Below are positions 6,645-14,204 of a stretch of 18,742 nucleotides of DNA, piece by piece; position 1 is the first letter of the stretch; the number at the start of each line of letters is the position of its first letter. The stretch spans positions 1 to 18,742 of the forward strand of contig JAPPKP010000169.1 in NCBI GenBank assembly GCA_028819955.1, written 5' to 3'. The position numbers and the translations under genes are program-made. The DNA is from Rhodospirillaceae bacterium. GTDB taxonomy: Bacteria > Pseudomonadota > Alphaproteobacteria > UBA828. The notes beneath the pieces were generated by a model. That model was not told the DNA's origin and made no database searches. It saw only the letters and a list, made by a program, of their open reading frames with translations.

Positions 6645-7391
6645 CTAAGGCGTGAGGTCCACCGGTCCGAGCGAGATCTGCGCGGGCGACTCGGTGAGCG
6701 CCTCCATCACCTTCCTCTGGCTGCCCCGCAGCGCGTTCTCGGTCAATTCCGCCGCCCGCTCACCGTCGCCCTCGATCAGCGCATCGACCAGGTCGTCGTG
6801 GAAGTGGTGGAACTCGTGCTCCCGCCGCTGCATGGCTAGCCCTAAGTGCACGATGCGCTCGTGCTGCTCCATGAGGCCGACGACCAGGGTGACCAGGCGC
6901 TGGTTGCCGGAGCACTCAGCGACGTAGCGGTGGAACTCGCGATTGGCCCGCAGATAGGCCGCCCGCCCGGCCCTGTCGCCTTCCGGATAGGTCGCGTGCG
7001 CAGCCTCGTTGAGCGCGCGCAGACGCGAGGCATCCACCTTGCCGGCGGCGAGGCGCACGGCGGTGACGTCGAGCACGAGGCGGAGCTGAAAAATCTCCTG
7101 AATGTCACGCAGGGTGACCGGGGAGACCGCGTTCCCCTGCCGCCCGCGCGAGACGATCAACCCTTCCTGCCGAAGGCGCATCAGGGCGCTGCGGATGGGC
7201 GCCTTGCTCATGCCGTAGCGCGCGACGAGCGATCCCTCCGAGACTTCCTCGCCGGGCTGCAGGGCGCAGGAGATGATGTCGTCCTTGATGGTCGCGTAGG
7301 CGATGTCGTTCAGATTCGGCTCGGCCGATCGCGTGCTTTCGTCCAGCGATTCTGAGGGTTGCGGGGCGGCACGAGGTTTCGTGGATGGCAT
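6645..7391 (-). CDS. GntR-family transcriptional regulator, FCD (FadR/VanR-like) subgroup
   Basis: Cytosolic ligand-responsive DNA-binding regulator of 248 aa. The winged helix-turn-helix spans about 29-93, with the recognition region SLVARYGMSKAPIRSALMRL (54-73) and the wing GLIVSRGRQGNAV. The all-helical FCD ligand domain covers about 97-225; His residues at 154, 177 and 195/198 fit its usual metal/ligand pocket. The reading frame stays open far upstream, but the ATG at 7391 is chosen because AAGGA lies 11 bases before it and the domain starts soon after. It diverges from the cupin gene across 186 bp, the typical layout for a local regulator of the catabolic genes to its right. The effector is unknown. 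Confidence 0.88.
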   Translation of the reverse strand: MPSTKPRAAPQPSESLDESTRSAEPNLNDIAYATIKDDIISCALQPGEEVSEGSLVARYGMSKAPIRSALMRLRQEGLIVSRGRQGNAVSPVTLRDIQEIFQLRLVLDVTAVRLAAGKVDASRLRALNEAAHATYPEGDRAGRAAYLRANREFHRYVAECSGNQRLVTLVVGLMEQHERIVHLGLAMQRREHEFHHFHDDLVDALIEGDGERAAELTENALRGSQRKVMEALTESPAQISLGPVDLTP

Positions 7392-7577
7392 GGATCGTCG
7401 GGTCCTTGCCGGCTTATGCCGGCGGAGGCGGGCGCGCGGCGCACCAATACTTCCCGAACGTAGCGCAAGTCCTTGCTGCCCGCGAGAGCCGGCACAATTG
7501 GGCGCGCGCGCCGCGGCGCTGCTTGCGCGGGCGCGCCGATCGGATAGGCTCGGACCGCTGCCCGAGGGAGAGCCCCG
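7392..7577. promoter_or_regulatory. Divergent regulatory region between GntR gene and cupin gene
   Basis: This 186-bp stretch must hold the promoters of both divergent genes and probably the GntR operator. Visible structure includes two close copies of TGCCGGC (from about 7407 and 7416, separated by TTA) and the 12-bp palindrome GGCGCGCGCGCC (7501-7512). No clear FadR/VanR-type operator and no good -35/-10 pair was found by eye, so only the location is supported. GAGGGAGA (7564-7571) is the ribosome site of the cupin gene. Confidence 0.35.
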
Positions 7578-8093
7578 ATGAACCAAGCCGCCGCCGTCAC
7601 CCGCATCTCTGCGCCGAGCGCCCACCCCTTCTCGCCTCCCGATATTGTGCTTCAGACTGATCCTGAGGACGAGCGGATCTGGGTGCCGCTGAAGGAAGGC
7701 GTCTGGCTGCGCCCGCTGATGTACAACACCGTGCAAGGTGGCTGGTGCGAGGTGGTGAAGGTCACGGGCGGCGGCTTCGTCTCGCGCCACCGCCATCCGG
7801 CGCCGGTCCACGGCCTCGTGCTCAAGGGCGCCTTCCGCTACCTGGAGCACGACTGGATCGCCGACCGGGGCACCTACATCTACGAGCCGCCGGGCGAGGT
7901 CCACACCCTCGTGGTGGACGACGACTGCCCTGAGATGCACTGCTTCTTCGCGATCTCCGGCTCGGTCAACTACGTGGACGAGGACGGTCGGGACGTCCGC
8001 GCTGAGGACGTCTTCCACCGCCTCGACCGCGCGCGGGAGCACTACGAGGAGGTCGGCCTCGGCACCGACTACGTGAAGAACTTCCTGCGCTAG
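7578..8093 (+). CDS. Cupin protein, 2,4'-dihydroxyacetophenone dioxygenase-like
   Basis: Single-domain cupin of 171 aa, probably a cytosolic non-haem metal enzyme. The N-terminal WVPLKEGVWLRPLMYN (35-50) followed by GGFVSRHRHPAPVHG resembles the DAD family, in which the founding member cleaves the C-C bond of an aromatic hydroxyketone. Metal-binding candidates are H71, H73 and H109; the Glu of cupin motif 1 is replaced by H78, giving a His-rich site. EPPGEVH (103-109) is cupin motif 2. GAGGGAGA (7564-7571) supports this start. It is the first plus-strand gene after the divergent GntR regulator, so it is probably part of that regulon. DAD activity itself is not established; the family includes many proteins of unknown function. 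Confidence 0.78.
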   Translation: MNQAAAVTRISAPSAHPFSPPDIVLQTDPEDERIWVPLKEGVWLRPLMYNTVQGGWCEVVKVTGGGFVSRHRHPAPVHGLVLKGAFRYLEHDWIADRGTYIYEPPGEVHTLVVDDDCPEMHCFFAISGSVNYVDEDGRDVRAEDVFHRLDRAREHYEEVGLGTDYVKNFLR

Positions 8094-8109
8094 AACATCC
8101 TGTTCTTGT
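8092..8109 (+). terminator. Short hairpin at the cupin stop codon
   Basis: AGAACA (8092-8097), loop TCC and TGTTCT (8101-8106) form a perfect 6-bp hairpin that begins in the TAG stop codon and is followed by TTGTA. The stem is short and the T tract incomplete, so it could be a weak terminator or a transcript-stabilising end. It separates the cupin gene from the molybdenum hydroxylase genes. Confidence 0.35.
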
Positions 8110-8195
8110 AGGCCCCGCGCGTATCGGCGCAAGTCGGCCGCGCCTATGCCATCGGCTCCACGTGTGGCGCCGTTGGCACGACGACTCAAACTACC

Positions 8196-8249
8196 GTGCA
8201 AGGCAGCGCCTGCCGCACCTATAATGCGCCGCCGGTGAGCGAGGGGGAG
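8196..8249 (+). promoter_or_regulatory. Probable promoter and ribosome site of the molybdenum hydroxylase operon
   Basis: A perfect TATAAT lies at 8220-8225, 32 bases before the ATG at 8258, in an otherwise GC-rich gap of 164 bp. The -35 is poor (GTGCAA at 8196-8201 with 18-bp spacing is the best seen), which is compatible with activator dependence. GAGGGGGAG (8241-8249) is a strong Shine-Dalgarno. GCACG (8176-8180) and CGTGC (8195-8199) form a small inverted repeat just upstream that could be an operator half-site pair. Confidence 0.5.
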
Positions 8250-8257
8250 CAGCCACC

Positions 8258-9136
8258 ATGTATCCAGCACCGATCGACGAGTATGTGCGGCCGGGGACGG
8301 TCGCGGACGCGCTCGCCGCACTCGGCCGCTACGATGAAGGCGATGCGGTCTTCGTGGCCGGCGGCCAGAGCCTCATGCAGGCGGTCAAGGCGCGCCTCGT
8401 GCGCCCGCGCTGCCTGATCGACCTTCAGGCGGTGGACGGCCTTTCCGGCATCGATGTCGGTGCGCACGGGGTCCGCATAGGCCCCATGACCCGCTACACG
8501 GAGATCGCCCGCGACGAGCGGCTCAGCGGCGCCTGCGGCGCGCTCCGCGACGCGGCCCAGCGCGTCGGCGACCGCCAGGTGCGCAACCGGGGCACCATCG
8601 GCGGCAGCCTCTGCTGGAACTATGTCGCCGCCTGCATGCCGCCCACCGCGATCGGCCTGGGTGCTACGCTGGAGTTGACGGCGGCCGACGGCGGCACACG
8701 AACCCTCGCGGCGGAGGACTTTGTCGGCGGCCCCCTGGAGACGGCGCGTGAGGACAACGAGATTCTCACCGCGATTACCATTCCGGCTGCGGCGGGCAAT
8801 GCCGGCAGCGCATACAAGAAGTGGGGTCTCGTCACCGACGCGCTGCCGGTCATCGGGGTCTGTGTCGCGCTGGAGGTGGAGGGCGGGCGCTGCACCAGCG
8901 CACGTGTCGCAGTCGGCGGGCTTGCTAACGGGCCCACGCGCTCGGGCGCCGCAGAGCAGGCGCTGGTCGATGTCGCCGCCGGCGATGGCGACGGCATCGC
9001 GGCCGCGCTCGCCAAGGCCGCAGACGAGATCGAGACCCAGGAGGACCTCTGGGCCGACAGTGACTATCGCAAGCAGCTCATCCGCTCGCTCGGCGCCGAG
9101 GTCACGGCCACGGCTTTCGCGCGAGCGGCCGGCTAA
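8258..9136 (+). CDS. Molybdenum hydroxylase FAD-binding subunit (CoxM/XDH subunit M family)
   Basis: Medium subunit (292 aa) of a cytosolic xanthine dehydrogenase-family enzyme; it carries FAD and passes electrons from the 2Fe-2S centres to the final acceptor. FAD pyrophosphate-binding motifs are AGGQSLM (34-40) and the Thr-x-Gly-Gly element RNRGTIGGSLCWN (109-121). After the second motif the usual HADPA-like stretch is NYVAACMPP. The C-terminal CO-dehydrogenase flavoprotein domain runs from about 178 to 285. The gene order M-S-L matches cox-type operons: the Fe-S gene starts 22 bp downstream and the Mo gene follows. No maturation gene (coxD/F or xdhC-like) is present in the window, so insertion of the cofactor must rely on genes elsewhere. 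Confidence 0.92.
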   Translation: MYPAPIDEYVRPGTVADALAALGRYDEGDAVFVAGGQSLMQAVKARLVRPRCLIDLQAVDGLSGIDVGAHGVRIGPMTRYTEIARDERLSGACGALRDAAQRVGDRQVRNRGTIGGSLCWNYVAACMPPTAIGLGATLELTAADGGTRTLAAEDFVGGPLETAREDNEILTAITIPAAAGNAGSAYKKWGLVTDALPVIGVCVALEVEGGRCTSARVAVGGLANGPTRSGAAEQALVDVAAGDGDGIAAALAKAADEIETQEDLWADSDYRKQLIRSLGAEVTATAFARAAG

Positions 9137-9158
9137 GGGCGGAAAGGGAGGCCCGGCA

Positions 9159-9632
9159 ATGAGCACGACCACGATCACGGTGACCATCAACGGCGAAGTC
9201 TTCGAGGAGACCGTGCCGGTCCGCATGCTGCTGGTCGACTTCATTCGCGAGCGCGCGGCGCTTACCGGTACCCACATCGGCTGCACCTATGAGGGCGTCT
9301 GCGGTGCCTGCACGGTCCAGTTCGATGGCGAGGCGGTGAAGTCCTGCCTGATGGTCGCTGCCCAGGCCGACGGGCACGAGATCACCACCGTCGAGGGCCT
9401 GGCCAAGGGCGGCGAACTTACGCCCCTGCAGCGCGCTTTCAACGAGCAGCACGCCCTGCAGTGCGGCTACTGCACGCCGGGCATCCTGATGAACATGGAC
9501 GAGTTCCTGCGCGAGAACCCGGACCCGACGGATGAGGAGATTCGTCGCGGGCTGGTCGGCAACCTCTGCCGGTGCACCGGGTACGCGCACATCGTCGACG
9601 CGGTCCGTCAGGCCGCGCAAGAGACCAGGTGA
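9159..9632 (+). CDS. Molybdenum hydroxylase 2Fe-2S subunit (CoxS family)
   Basis: Small subunit of 157 aa carrying two 2Fe-2S clusters that link the Mo site to FAD. The ferredoxin-like N-terminal domain (about 1-78) has C42, C48, C51 and C63; the spacing of the first pair is C-x5-C (GCTYEGVCGAC) rather than the usual C-x4-C. The C-terminal helical domain has C102/C105 (QCGYCTPG) and C137/C139 (CRCTGY), all intact. The frame stays open upstream, but the ATG at 9159 follows AAGGGAGG and gives the family's normal length. It sits between the FAD and Mo subunit genes, 22 bp after the first and 14 bp before the second. Confidence 0.93.
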   Translation: MSTTTITVTINGEVFEETVPVRMLLVDFIRERAALTGTHIGCTYEGVCGACTVQFDGEAVKSCLMVAAQADGHEITTVEGLAKGGELTPLQRAFNEQHALQCGYCTPGILMNMDEFLRENPDPTDEEIRRGLVGNLCRCTGYAHIVDAVRQAAQETR

Positions 9633-9646
9633 CGGAGGCGACGCGG

Positions 9647-12046
9647 ATGACCGGGACAAGTGAAGGCTGGGTCGGCAGCCACTTCCACCGCAAGGAAGAC
9701 CATCGCCTCATCACGGGTAAGGGGCGGTTCCTGGCCGATATCGCGCGGCCGGGCGCGCTTCACATCGTGTTCAGGCGGAGCGACCACGCGCACGCCATGA
9801 TCGAGAGCATCGACGTGAGCGCGGCCACGGCGATGACGGGCGTCGTCGCGGTGGTCACGGGCGACGATATCAAGGACGAGATCCTGCCGATGCCGCAGCC
9901 GGTGGTGCAGCCCGCGCTGCCCGCGAACTATCCCAGGCACTGGCCGCTCGCGGTCGGCAAGGTGAAGTGGCACGGCGAGCCGGTCGCGGCGGTCATCGCC
10001 CGCGACCCCTATATCGCCGCCGACGCGGCCGAGGCCATCGAGGTCGAGTACGACCCGCTTCCCTACGTCGGCGATCCCGAGAGCGCGCTCGCGGAGGGTG
10101 CCACCATCGTCCACGAAGGCTGGCCCGACAACGTCATCTTCCAGATGGACTTCACGGGCGGTGCCGACGAAGAAAGCCAGAGGGCGCACGAAGCCAAGGT
10201 CCAGGAGGTGTTCGACGGCGCCGATATCGTGATCAAGCAGCGCTTCACCTGCCACCGCTGCGGCGTCGCGCCGATGGAGACCAGAGGCGCGCTCTTCGAG
10301 TGGGACGAGTCGGACGGGCTCACCGGGTGGCTCACCACCCAGCGCCCCCATATCGATCGCCTCGCGCTCTCGGACATCCTGGAAATCCCGGCGGAACAGG
10401 TCCGCATCATCGCACCGCGCGACCAGGGCGGCGGCTTCGGCGTCAAGGCGCCGTTCTACCGCGAGCCCATGCTGATCGCTTACATGGCGAAGAAGCTGGG
10501 CCGCCCGATCCGCTGGATCGAGACCCGCCAGGAGCACCTGATGGCGGTGAGCCAGGAGCGCGACCAGATCCACGATCTCGAGGTCGCGGCGGGGAGCGAC
10601 GGCAAGCTGCTCGCGATCCGCGATCGCGGCCTCGCCGACTGCGGCGACGGTTGCGAGGGGGTCTACTGGGGCTTCCTGATGCCGTTCCTCGGCGCGGTCG
10701 AGCTGCCCAACGCCTATGACTGGCCCATCGGCGATATCAAGGTGAAGGTCGCCATTACCAACAAGTCGGCGCTTTCGCCGGCCCGCGCCTTCGGCGAGCT
10801 GCCCACCCGCTTCGCCATGGAGCGCGCCATCGACATGGTGGCCAAGCGCTGCGGCATGGAGCCGGCGGACGTGCGCCGCAAGAACCTCGTCGCCACGCTC
10901 CCTTACATGTCGATCACCAACGAGTATTTCGACAGCGGCGACTTCATCAAGGTGTGGGACAACCTGATGACAGAGGCCGATCTGCCGGGCTTTCGCGCGC
11001 GCCAGGCGGAGGCGCGGGCCGAGGGCCGCTATCTCGGCATCGGCTTCGGCCTGGGCGTTGAGCTTTCGGGCGTCGCCTCCGAGCTGTTCGTGCCCATGGA
11101 GAACCAGCCGGGCTACGGCGCCGCGACCGTGCGGCTCGACCCGCGCGGCAAGGTGCTGGTCTTCGAGGGCGATGCGCCCGGCGGGCAGGGGCACGAGACT
11201 ACGGTGGCCCAGGCTGTCGCTCAGAGCTTCGGCATCCATCCCAACGACGTGGTGGTGACCACGGGTGACACGGGCACCACGCCCTTCGGCTCCGGCACCG
11301 TCGGCGCCCGCGCGGGCTCCTACTTCGTCAGCGCCGCGGTTCAGGCCTGCGACGTGCTCAAGGAGAAGATCGCGCGCATCATGGCCCACGATCTGGCCCT
11401 CGCCGACGCCTCGCCGGCCGACTTCGAATTCAAGGGCGGCTTCGTGACCTATCAGAAGGATACCAACATCAAGAAGACGTTCCGGGAGGCGGTGGAGCGC
11501 GTCATCATGGCGCCGATCAACCTGCCGGAAGGCGAGTCCGGCGGCCTTGAGCACACCGCCTTCTTCGAGGCCGAGAAGCCGATGATCGCCTTCAACGCCG
11601 ATGTCTGCACGGTCGAGGTCGATATCGAGACCGGCCAGTTCAAGATCCTGAGCTGGACCACGTCGGAGGACGTGGGGCAGATCATCAATCCCCAGATCGT
11701 CGAGGGGCAGATGCAGGGCGCCATCGTCCAGGGGTTGTCGAACACCATGTTCGAGGAGTTCGTCTACGACGAGAACGGCCAGCAGCTCACCGCCGACTTC
11801 GAGAACTACAAGCTCGCGACCGCGGCGGACGTGCCGGACATCAAGGTGACCCATGCGCCGACGCCGTGCCCGTATACGCCGCTCGGCAGCCGCGGCATCG
11901 GCGAGGGGCGGCCATCCGACGTGCCGGGGACGCTCTGCAACGCGATCTGCGACGCGCTCAGTCCCTTCGATATCGAGATCACAGACCTGCCGCTCAGGCC
12001 GAATTCGCTCTGGCGCAAGATCCAGGCGGCGCGCGGGGCTTCCTGA
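9647..12046 (+). CDS. Molybdenum hydroxylase large (Mo-cofactor) subunit, CoxL/XdhB family
   Basis: Catalytic subunit of 799 aa binding molybdopterin cytosine dinucleotide or a related cofactor. The N-terminal hammerhead domain (about 10-150) precedes the Mo domain. Mo-site elements are QGGGFGVK (260-267), GGQGHETT (512-519) and PLGSRGIGEG (745-754), with E753 as the likely catalytic Glu. The active-site loop is SPARAFGEL (377-385). It lacks the Cys of the AYRCSFR loop that defines true CO dehydrogenase, so this is a hydroxylase of an organic substrate rather than CoxL. The ATG at 9647 is chosen over the open frame upstream because GGAGG lies at 9634-9638. AtuA follows 35 bp later. The substrate is unknown; aromatic heterocycles and aldehydes are the usual ones. 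Confidence 0.92.
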   Translation: MTGTSEGWVGSHFHRKEDHRLITGKGRFLADIARPGALHIVFRRSDHAHAMIESIDVSAATAMTGVVAVVTGDDIKDEILPMPQPVVQPALPANYPRHWPLAVGKVKWHGEPVAAVIARDPYIAADAAEAIEVEYDPLPYVGDPESALAEGATIVHEGWPDNVIFQMDFTGGADEESQRAHEAKVQEVFDGADIVIKQRFTCHRCGVAPMETRGALFEWDESDGLTGWLTTQRPHIDRLALSDILEIPAEQVRIIAPRDQGGGFGVKAPFYREPMLIAYMAKKLGRPIRWIETRQEHLMAVSQERDQIHDLEVAAGSDGKLLAIRDRGLADCGDGCEGVYWGFLMPFLGAVELPNAYDWPIGDIKVKVAITNKSALSPARAFGELPTRFAMERAIDMVAKRCGMEPADVRRKNLVATLPYMSITNEYFDSGDFIKVWDNLMTEADLPGFRARQAEARAEGRYLGIGFGLGVELSGVASELFVPMENQPGYGAATVRLDPRGKVLVFEGDAPGGQGHETTVAQAVAQSFGIHPNDVVVTTGDTGTTPFGSGTVGARAGSYFVSAAVQACDVLKEKIARIMAHDLALADASPADFEFKGGFVTYQKDTNIKKTFREAVERVIMAPINLPEGESGGLEHTAFFEAEKPMIAFNADVCTVEVDIETGQFKILSWTTSEDVGQIINPQIVEGQMQGAIVQGLSNTMFEEFVYDENGQQLTADFENYKLATAADVPDIKVTHAPTPCPYTPLGSRGIGEGRPSDVPGTLCNAICDALSPFDIEITDLPLRPNSLWRKIQAARGAS

Positions 12047-12081
12047 ACCGGCCTCCCGCCATGCCGCACCGGTAGGGGGCG

Positions 12082-13428
12082 ATGGCGGGCGAAAAGGTAC
12101 GCATCGGCTCCGGCGCGGGTTTCGCCGGCGATCGCTGGGAGCCGGCGGTCGAGCTGGTCGAACAGGGCAGCATCGACTACATCGCCTTCGAGTGCCTGGC
12201 CGAGCGCACCATCGCGCGCGAGACCCTCGCGCTGCGGCGGGGGCAGGGGAGCGGCTACAACCCCCAGCTTGAGGACCGCATGCGCGCGGTGCTGCTGCCC
12301 GCGACAGCGCAAGGCGTGCGGGTGCTCAGCAACATGGGCGCGGCCGACCCGCTGGCGGCGGGCCGCAAGACGGCCGAAATCGCGGCCGAACTCGGCCTCG
12401 CAGACAGTCGCTGCGCAGTGCTGCTGGGCGACGACGTGCAGGGCGCCGTTGCCGCCTGCCCGGACCTGCCCCTGATGGAGACCGGCGCGCCGCTGGAGAG
12501 CATCCTGCCGCGCATGGCCTCGGCCAACGCCTATCTCGGCGCTGACGCCGTGGCGTCCGCGCTCTCGACCGGGGCGCCGGTGGTGGTGACGGGCCGGGTT
12601 GCCGACCCCTCGCTCTTCGTCGGCCCCATCCTCCACGTGCACGGCTGGGACTACGACGACTACCCCCGCCTCGCCCAGGCTACAGCGGCGGGCCACCTGC
12701 TGGAGTGCGCGGGCCAGGTGACCGGCGGCTACTTCGCCGACCCCGGCGTCAAGGACGTGGCCGGCCTGGCGCGCCTCGGCTTCCCCTTCGCCGACGTGAC
12801 CGACGCGGGCACGGTGACCATCGGCAAGTGCGCCGGCTCGGGCGGCCGCATCGACGCCGCCACCTGCACCGAGCAGCTTCTCTACGAGGTCGACGATCCG
12901 GCGGCCTACGTCACGCCAGACTGCGTGCTCGACATGACCGGCATTTCCTTTCGCGAAGTCGGGCCCGACCGCGTGGGGGTCTCGGGCGCGCGGGCACAAC
13001 CGCGCACCGTCACCCACAAGGCGAGCATCGGCTATTTCGACGGCTACCTGGGCGAAGGGCAGCTCTCCTATGGCGGGCCCAACGCGGTCGCCCGCGCCCG
13101 GCTCGCAGGCGAAATCGTGGCGGAGAGACTGCGCCTGCGCGGCTTCGCCTACGACGCGCTGGACGCCCGCCTTATCGGGTTCGACAGCCTGCAGGGGCCG
13201 GGGGGGGGTCGGCCCCAGCCCTACGAGGTCAGGCTCCGCGTCACCGGCCGCACGCAGGACAGGAAGGCGGCCGACGCGGTGGGCTTCGAGGTCGCAGCGC
13301 TCTACACCAACGGGCCGGCCGGCGGGGCAGGGGACGCGACCTCCGTGCGCGAGATCCTCGCCGTGCAGTCGGTGCTGCTGCCGCGCGACCTGGTCACGCC
13401 CCGCGTCGAGGTGGTTGACGCCGGCTGA
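12082..13428 (+). CDS. AtuA family protein (DUF1446), N-terminal main domain only
   Basis: Protein of 448 aa matching the acyclic terpene utilization AtuA family by VRIGSGAGFAGDRWEPAVEL (6-25), LAERT (39-43), VLSNMGAADPLAAG and VTGRVADPSLFVGP. AtuA is the first gene of the citronellol/geraniol operon of Pseudomonas, but its biochemical role is not known. Many homologues carry an additional C-terminal ferredoxin-fold domain; here that domain is the next gene, whose ATG overlaps this stop by one base (TGATG at 13426-13430). The start follows TAGGGGG closely. A run of nine G (13200-13208) lies inside the gene without breaking the frame. None of the other known atu genes is nearby, so terpene use is not implied; its position suggests work with the Mo hydroxylase. 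Confidence 0.88.
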   Translation: MAGEKVRIGSGAGFAGDRWEPAVELVEQGSIDYIAFECLAERTIARETLALRRGQGSGYNPQLEDRMRAVLLPATAQGVRVLSNMGAADPLAAGRKTAEIAAELGLADSRCAVLLGDDVQGAVAACPDLPLMETGAPLESILPRMASANAYLGADAVASALSTGAPVVVTGRVADPSLFVGPILHVHGWDYDDYPRLAQATAAGHLLECAGQVTGGYFADPGVKDVAGLARLGFPFADVTDAGTVTIGKCAGSGGRIDAATCTEQLLYEVDDPAAYVTPDCVLDMTGISFREVGPDRVGVSGARAQPRTVTHKASIGYFDGYLGEGQLSYGGPNAVARARLAGEIVAERLRLRGFAYDALDARLIGFDSLQGPGGGRPQPYEVRLRVTGRTQDRKAADAVGFEVAALYTNGPAGGAGDATSVREILAVQSVLLPRDLVTPRVEVVDAG

Positions 13429-13751
13429 TGTTGACCGTGCACGACCTCGCCCACGCCCGCGCCGGCGACAAGGGGCACAGCGTCAACATCTCGGTGATCG
13501 CCTACGACGAGGCGGGCTACGAGCGGCTCAAGCGCGAGCTGACCGAGGCGCGCGTGGCCGCGGCCTTCGCGGCGCTCGCCGACGGCCCGGTGCGCCGCTA
13601 CGCCTTGCCGGGGTTAGGCGCGTTCAACTTCGTCATCGAGCGCCTGCACGGCGGCGGCGTCACCGCGACCGGCGCGCTCGACATCCACGGCAAGAGCCTG
13701 TCCTCGCTCATGCTCACGATCACGCTGCCCGGCAACGAGCCGGAAGACTAG
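13428..13751 (+). CDS. AtuA-related C-terminal ferredoxin-fold domain as separate protein
   Basis: Small protein of 107 aa. The opening VHDLAHARAGDKGHSVNISVIAY-type sequence, the central VRRYALPGLGAFNFVIERLHGGG and the LDIHGKSL element correspond to the C-terminal domain found fused to AtuA/DUF1446 proteins elsewhere. It is translationally coupled to the preceding gene by a TGATG overlap, so the two chains are probably made together and form one complex. The conserved Gly-Asp-Lys-Gly segment looks like a ligand-binding loop, but no activity is known. It ends 9 bp from the convergent dtd gene. Confident as a gene; function unknown. Confidence 0.85.
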   Translation: MLTVHDLAHARAGDKGHSVNISVIAYDEAGYERLKRELTEARVAAAFAALADGPVRRYALPGLGAFNFVIERLHGGGVTATGALDIHGKSLSSLMLTITLPGNEPED

Positions 13752-13760
13752 GGGCGCCGC

Positions 13761-14204
13761 TCAAGCCTCCGTATCGAACCAGATCGTGACCGGGCCGTCG
13801 TTGACCAGGTGGACCTGCATCTCCTGCCCGAAGCGCCCGGTCTGGACCGGCACCCCGTGCTCTGCGAGTGAGGCGGCGAAGAGCTCGTAGAGCCGCTCGC
13901 CTTCGTCCGGGGGCGCGGCGTAGGAGAAGCCCGGCCGGTTGCCGCGGCTCGTGTCGGCGGCAAGGGTGAACTGGCTCACGACCAGCGCGCTGCCCTCGCT
14001 CGCCAGCACCGAGAGGTTCATCTTGCCAGGCTCGCTCTCGAAGATGCGCAGGTTGGCGACCTTGCGCGCGAGGAACTGCGCCTGCTCGTCGCCGTCGCCC
14101 TGCATGGCGCAGACGAGAACCAGCATGCCGTTGGCGATCTCGCCGACAGTTGCGCCGCCGATATCGACGCGGGCTTGCGCGACCCGCTGGATCAGCGCCC
14201 TCAT
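13761..14204 (-). CDS. dtd: D-aminoacyl-tRNA deacylase (DTD)
   Basis: Cytosolic proofreading enzyme of 147 aa that hydrolyses D-amino acids (and glycine) from mischarged tRNA. Key motifs are intact: MRALIQRV at the start, SQFTLAADT (the Ser-Gln-x-Thr element), [11 protein letters not shown], and VNDGPVT containing the cross-subunit Gly-cisPro pair near the C-terminus. The length is normal for the family. The frame is open further upstream, but the ATG at 14204 overlaps the stop of the ABM-domain gene as ATGA and gives the canonical N-terminus. Such coupling of a housekeeping tRNA-quality gene to an accessory gene is a local arrangement without an obvious functional link. Confidence 0.95.
   Translation of the reverse strand: MRALIQRVAQARVDIGGATVGEIANGMLVLVCAMQGDGDEQAQFLARKVANLRIFESEPGKMNLSVLASEGSALVVSQFTLAADTSRGNRPGFSYAAPPDEGERLYELFAASLAEHGVPVQTGRFGQEMQVHLVNDGPVTIWFDTEA

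Noticed and set aside
7501..7512. GGCGCGCGCGCC as a specific GntR operator
   Set aside because: The palindrome consists only of alternating G and C and is expected by chance in such GC-rich DNA; it does not resemble FadR/VanR-type operators.
7392..8321. N-terminal extension of the GntR regulator frame across the cupin gene
   Set aside because: The extension is low-complexity antisense of the cupin gene; the GntR protein has a proper ATG with a ribosome site at 7391.
9608..11854. 748-codon minus-strand frame opposite the large Mo subunit gene
   Set aside because: Antisense shadow: His/Asp/Leu-rich without recognisable motifs, while the plus strand encodes a full-length Mo hydroxylase subunit.
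9647..12046. Form I aerobic carbon monoxide dehydrogenase (coxL)
   Set aside because: The defining Cys-containing active-site loop is absent (SPARAFGEL instead) and no cox maturation genes are present in the window.
12082..13751. Acyclic terpene (citronellol/geraniol) degradation operon
   Set aside because: Only AtuA-like domains are present; the carboxylase, acyl-CoA dehydrogenase and other genes of that pathway are missing from the window.
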